From CAZVWQ01 sp964631275 (GTDB taxonomy: Bacteria > Patescibacteriota > JACMRA01): a DNA stretch of 5,309 nt. Every line of letters begins with the position of its first letter. The first letter of the stretch is position 1. The notes beneath the pieces are model-generated. The model did not search any database. It saw only the letters and a program-made list of their open reading frames with translations, and had not been told where the DNA came from. A program made the translations under genes and the position numbers. This document shows, in pieces, positions 4,903 through 5,309 of this stretch. The DNA is taken from contig CAZVWQ010000042.1 in NCBI GenBank assembly GCA_964631275.1, forward strand, positions 1 to 5,309, read 5' to 3'.

Positions 4903-5309
4903 TTATGGTAACATCTGTATAGACCCAGTAGTTTTTGGTACAGCTCCTGCAAAGAAATCTCTAGTAATTCCTCCTTCGTACCAAGTGTTGTCTGTGTTTT
5001 TTACTAATGGTGAAAAGCTATAGTTGTGGTTAAACATTTCTGTTTTATCAATTGCATAGAATTTGTCAATAAGTATTCTTTGGTCTTGTTTAGAGAGTTT
5101 CATTGAGCAGCCATTTTCTTTTGAATAAGTACCTACAGCCGCATCTACAATAAGATTGCCATTCGTATCTTCTTGAGGCGGAAGTGTTCCATCTGGAAGT
5201 TTTAATCTAGTAATTAGTGCTTCAAAGGTTTCTAGATTATCAGCAACTTTGTTTGAGTCATTTCTTTTGATTCTAATATAGCAAGTTGCTCCTTCGTTTA
5301 GTTCTGGAA
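4903..5309 (-). CDS. C-terminal part of an unrecognised, probably exported protein
   Basis: A - strand frame is open from the right edge to a TAA at 4903-4905 and shows 134 residues. The ATG at 5103 lies inside this frame and is not the likely start, because coding-like sequence continues above it without a stop. Visible features are TCYIRIKRND at residues 8-17 of the visible part, a helix-like stretch (about 20-37), PDGTLPP (38-44) and NGNLIVDAAVGTY (49-61). NGC follows at 65-67, and the C-terminus is polar with WYEGG and FFAGAVP. Two cysteines (9 and 67 of the visible part) and the Gly/Asn-rich turns suggest a secreted or surface domain, perhaps pilin-like, but I recognise no family. The gene is convergent with the peptidase. 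The mixed composition and length make a real gene likely; its function is unknown. Confidence 0.75.
   Translation of the reverse strand, partial: PELNEGATCYIRIKRNDSNKVADNLETFEALITRLKLPDGTLPPQEDTNGNLIVDAAVGTYSKENGCSMKLSKQDQRILIDKFYAIDKTEMFNHNYSFSPLVKNTDNTWYEGGITRDFFAGAVPKTTGSIQMLP

Noticed and set aside
4903..5103. 66-residue complete small protein starting at the ATG at 5103
   Set aside because: The frame stays open upstream to the window edge with coding-like sequence, so the ATG is internal to a longer gene.

Overview
The window looks like AT-rich bacterial chromosome. By eye the coding parts are about 30-35% G+C and the intergenic parts about 20-25%. All four readable stop codons are TAA. 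The two long genes contain no in-frame TGA, so an ordinary bacterial code fits. None of the readable starts has a clear Shine-Dalgarno sequence. Together with a membrane-anchored VanY-type peptidase carrying a long cytoplasmic tail, and a FtsX/MacB-type permease, this suggests a Candidate Phyla Radiation (Patescibacteria)-like organism. That assignment is an inference, since no ribosomal or other marker gene is present.

Layout from left to right: (1) the last 57 codons of a + strand gene (1-176), followed by a strong intrinsic terminator (217-245). (2) A complete 500-residue ABC-transporter permease of the MacB/FtsX type on the - strand (299-1801), convergent with gene 1. (3) About 970 bases of very AT-rich intergenic DNA (1802-2770) between divergent genes. 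It has no convincing large gene, but holds clustered TAACTA words, a hairpin, candidate -10 boxes, and a possible 38-codon ORF ending just before the next gene. (4) A complete 566-residue membrane-anchored M15B (VanY/LdcB-type) D,D- or L,D-carboxypeptidase on the + strand (2771-4471). Its usual third zinc-ligand histidine is replaced by glutamate. (5) A 431-base non-coding stretch (4472-4902) with a nested inverted repeat, a bidirectional terminator-like hairpin, and a small family of related direct and inverted repeats. (6) The C-terminal 134 residues of an unrecognised - strand gene that runs off the right edge (4903-5309).

The two complete genes both act at the cell envelope. The permease would move a substrate or transmit force across the membrane with an ATPase that is not encoded here. 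The peptidase would trim peptidoglycan stem peptides outside the membrane. They are divergent, widely separated and not an operon, so no shared pathway is shown. I see no CRISPR array, tRNA, rRNA, transposase or defence cassette. The points most worth a second look are the altered peptidase active site, the repeat family at 4705-4840, and the short ORF upstream of the peptidase.
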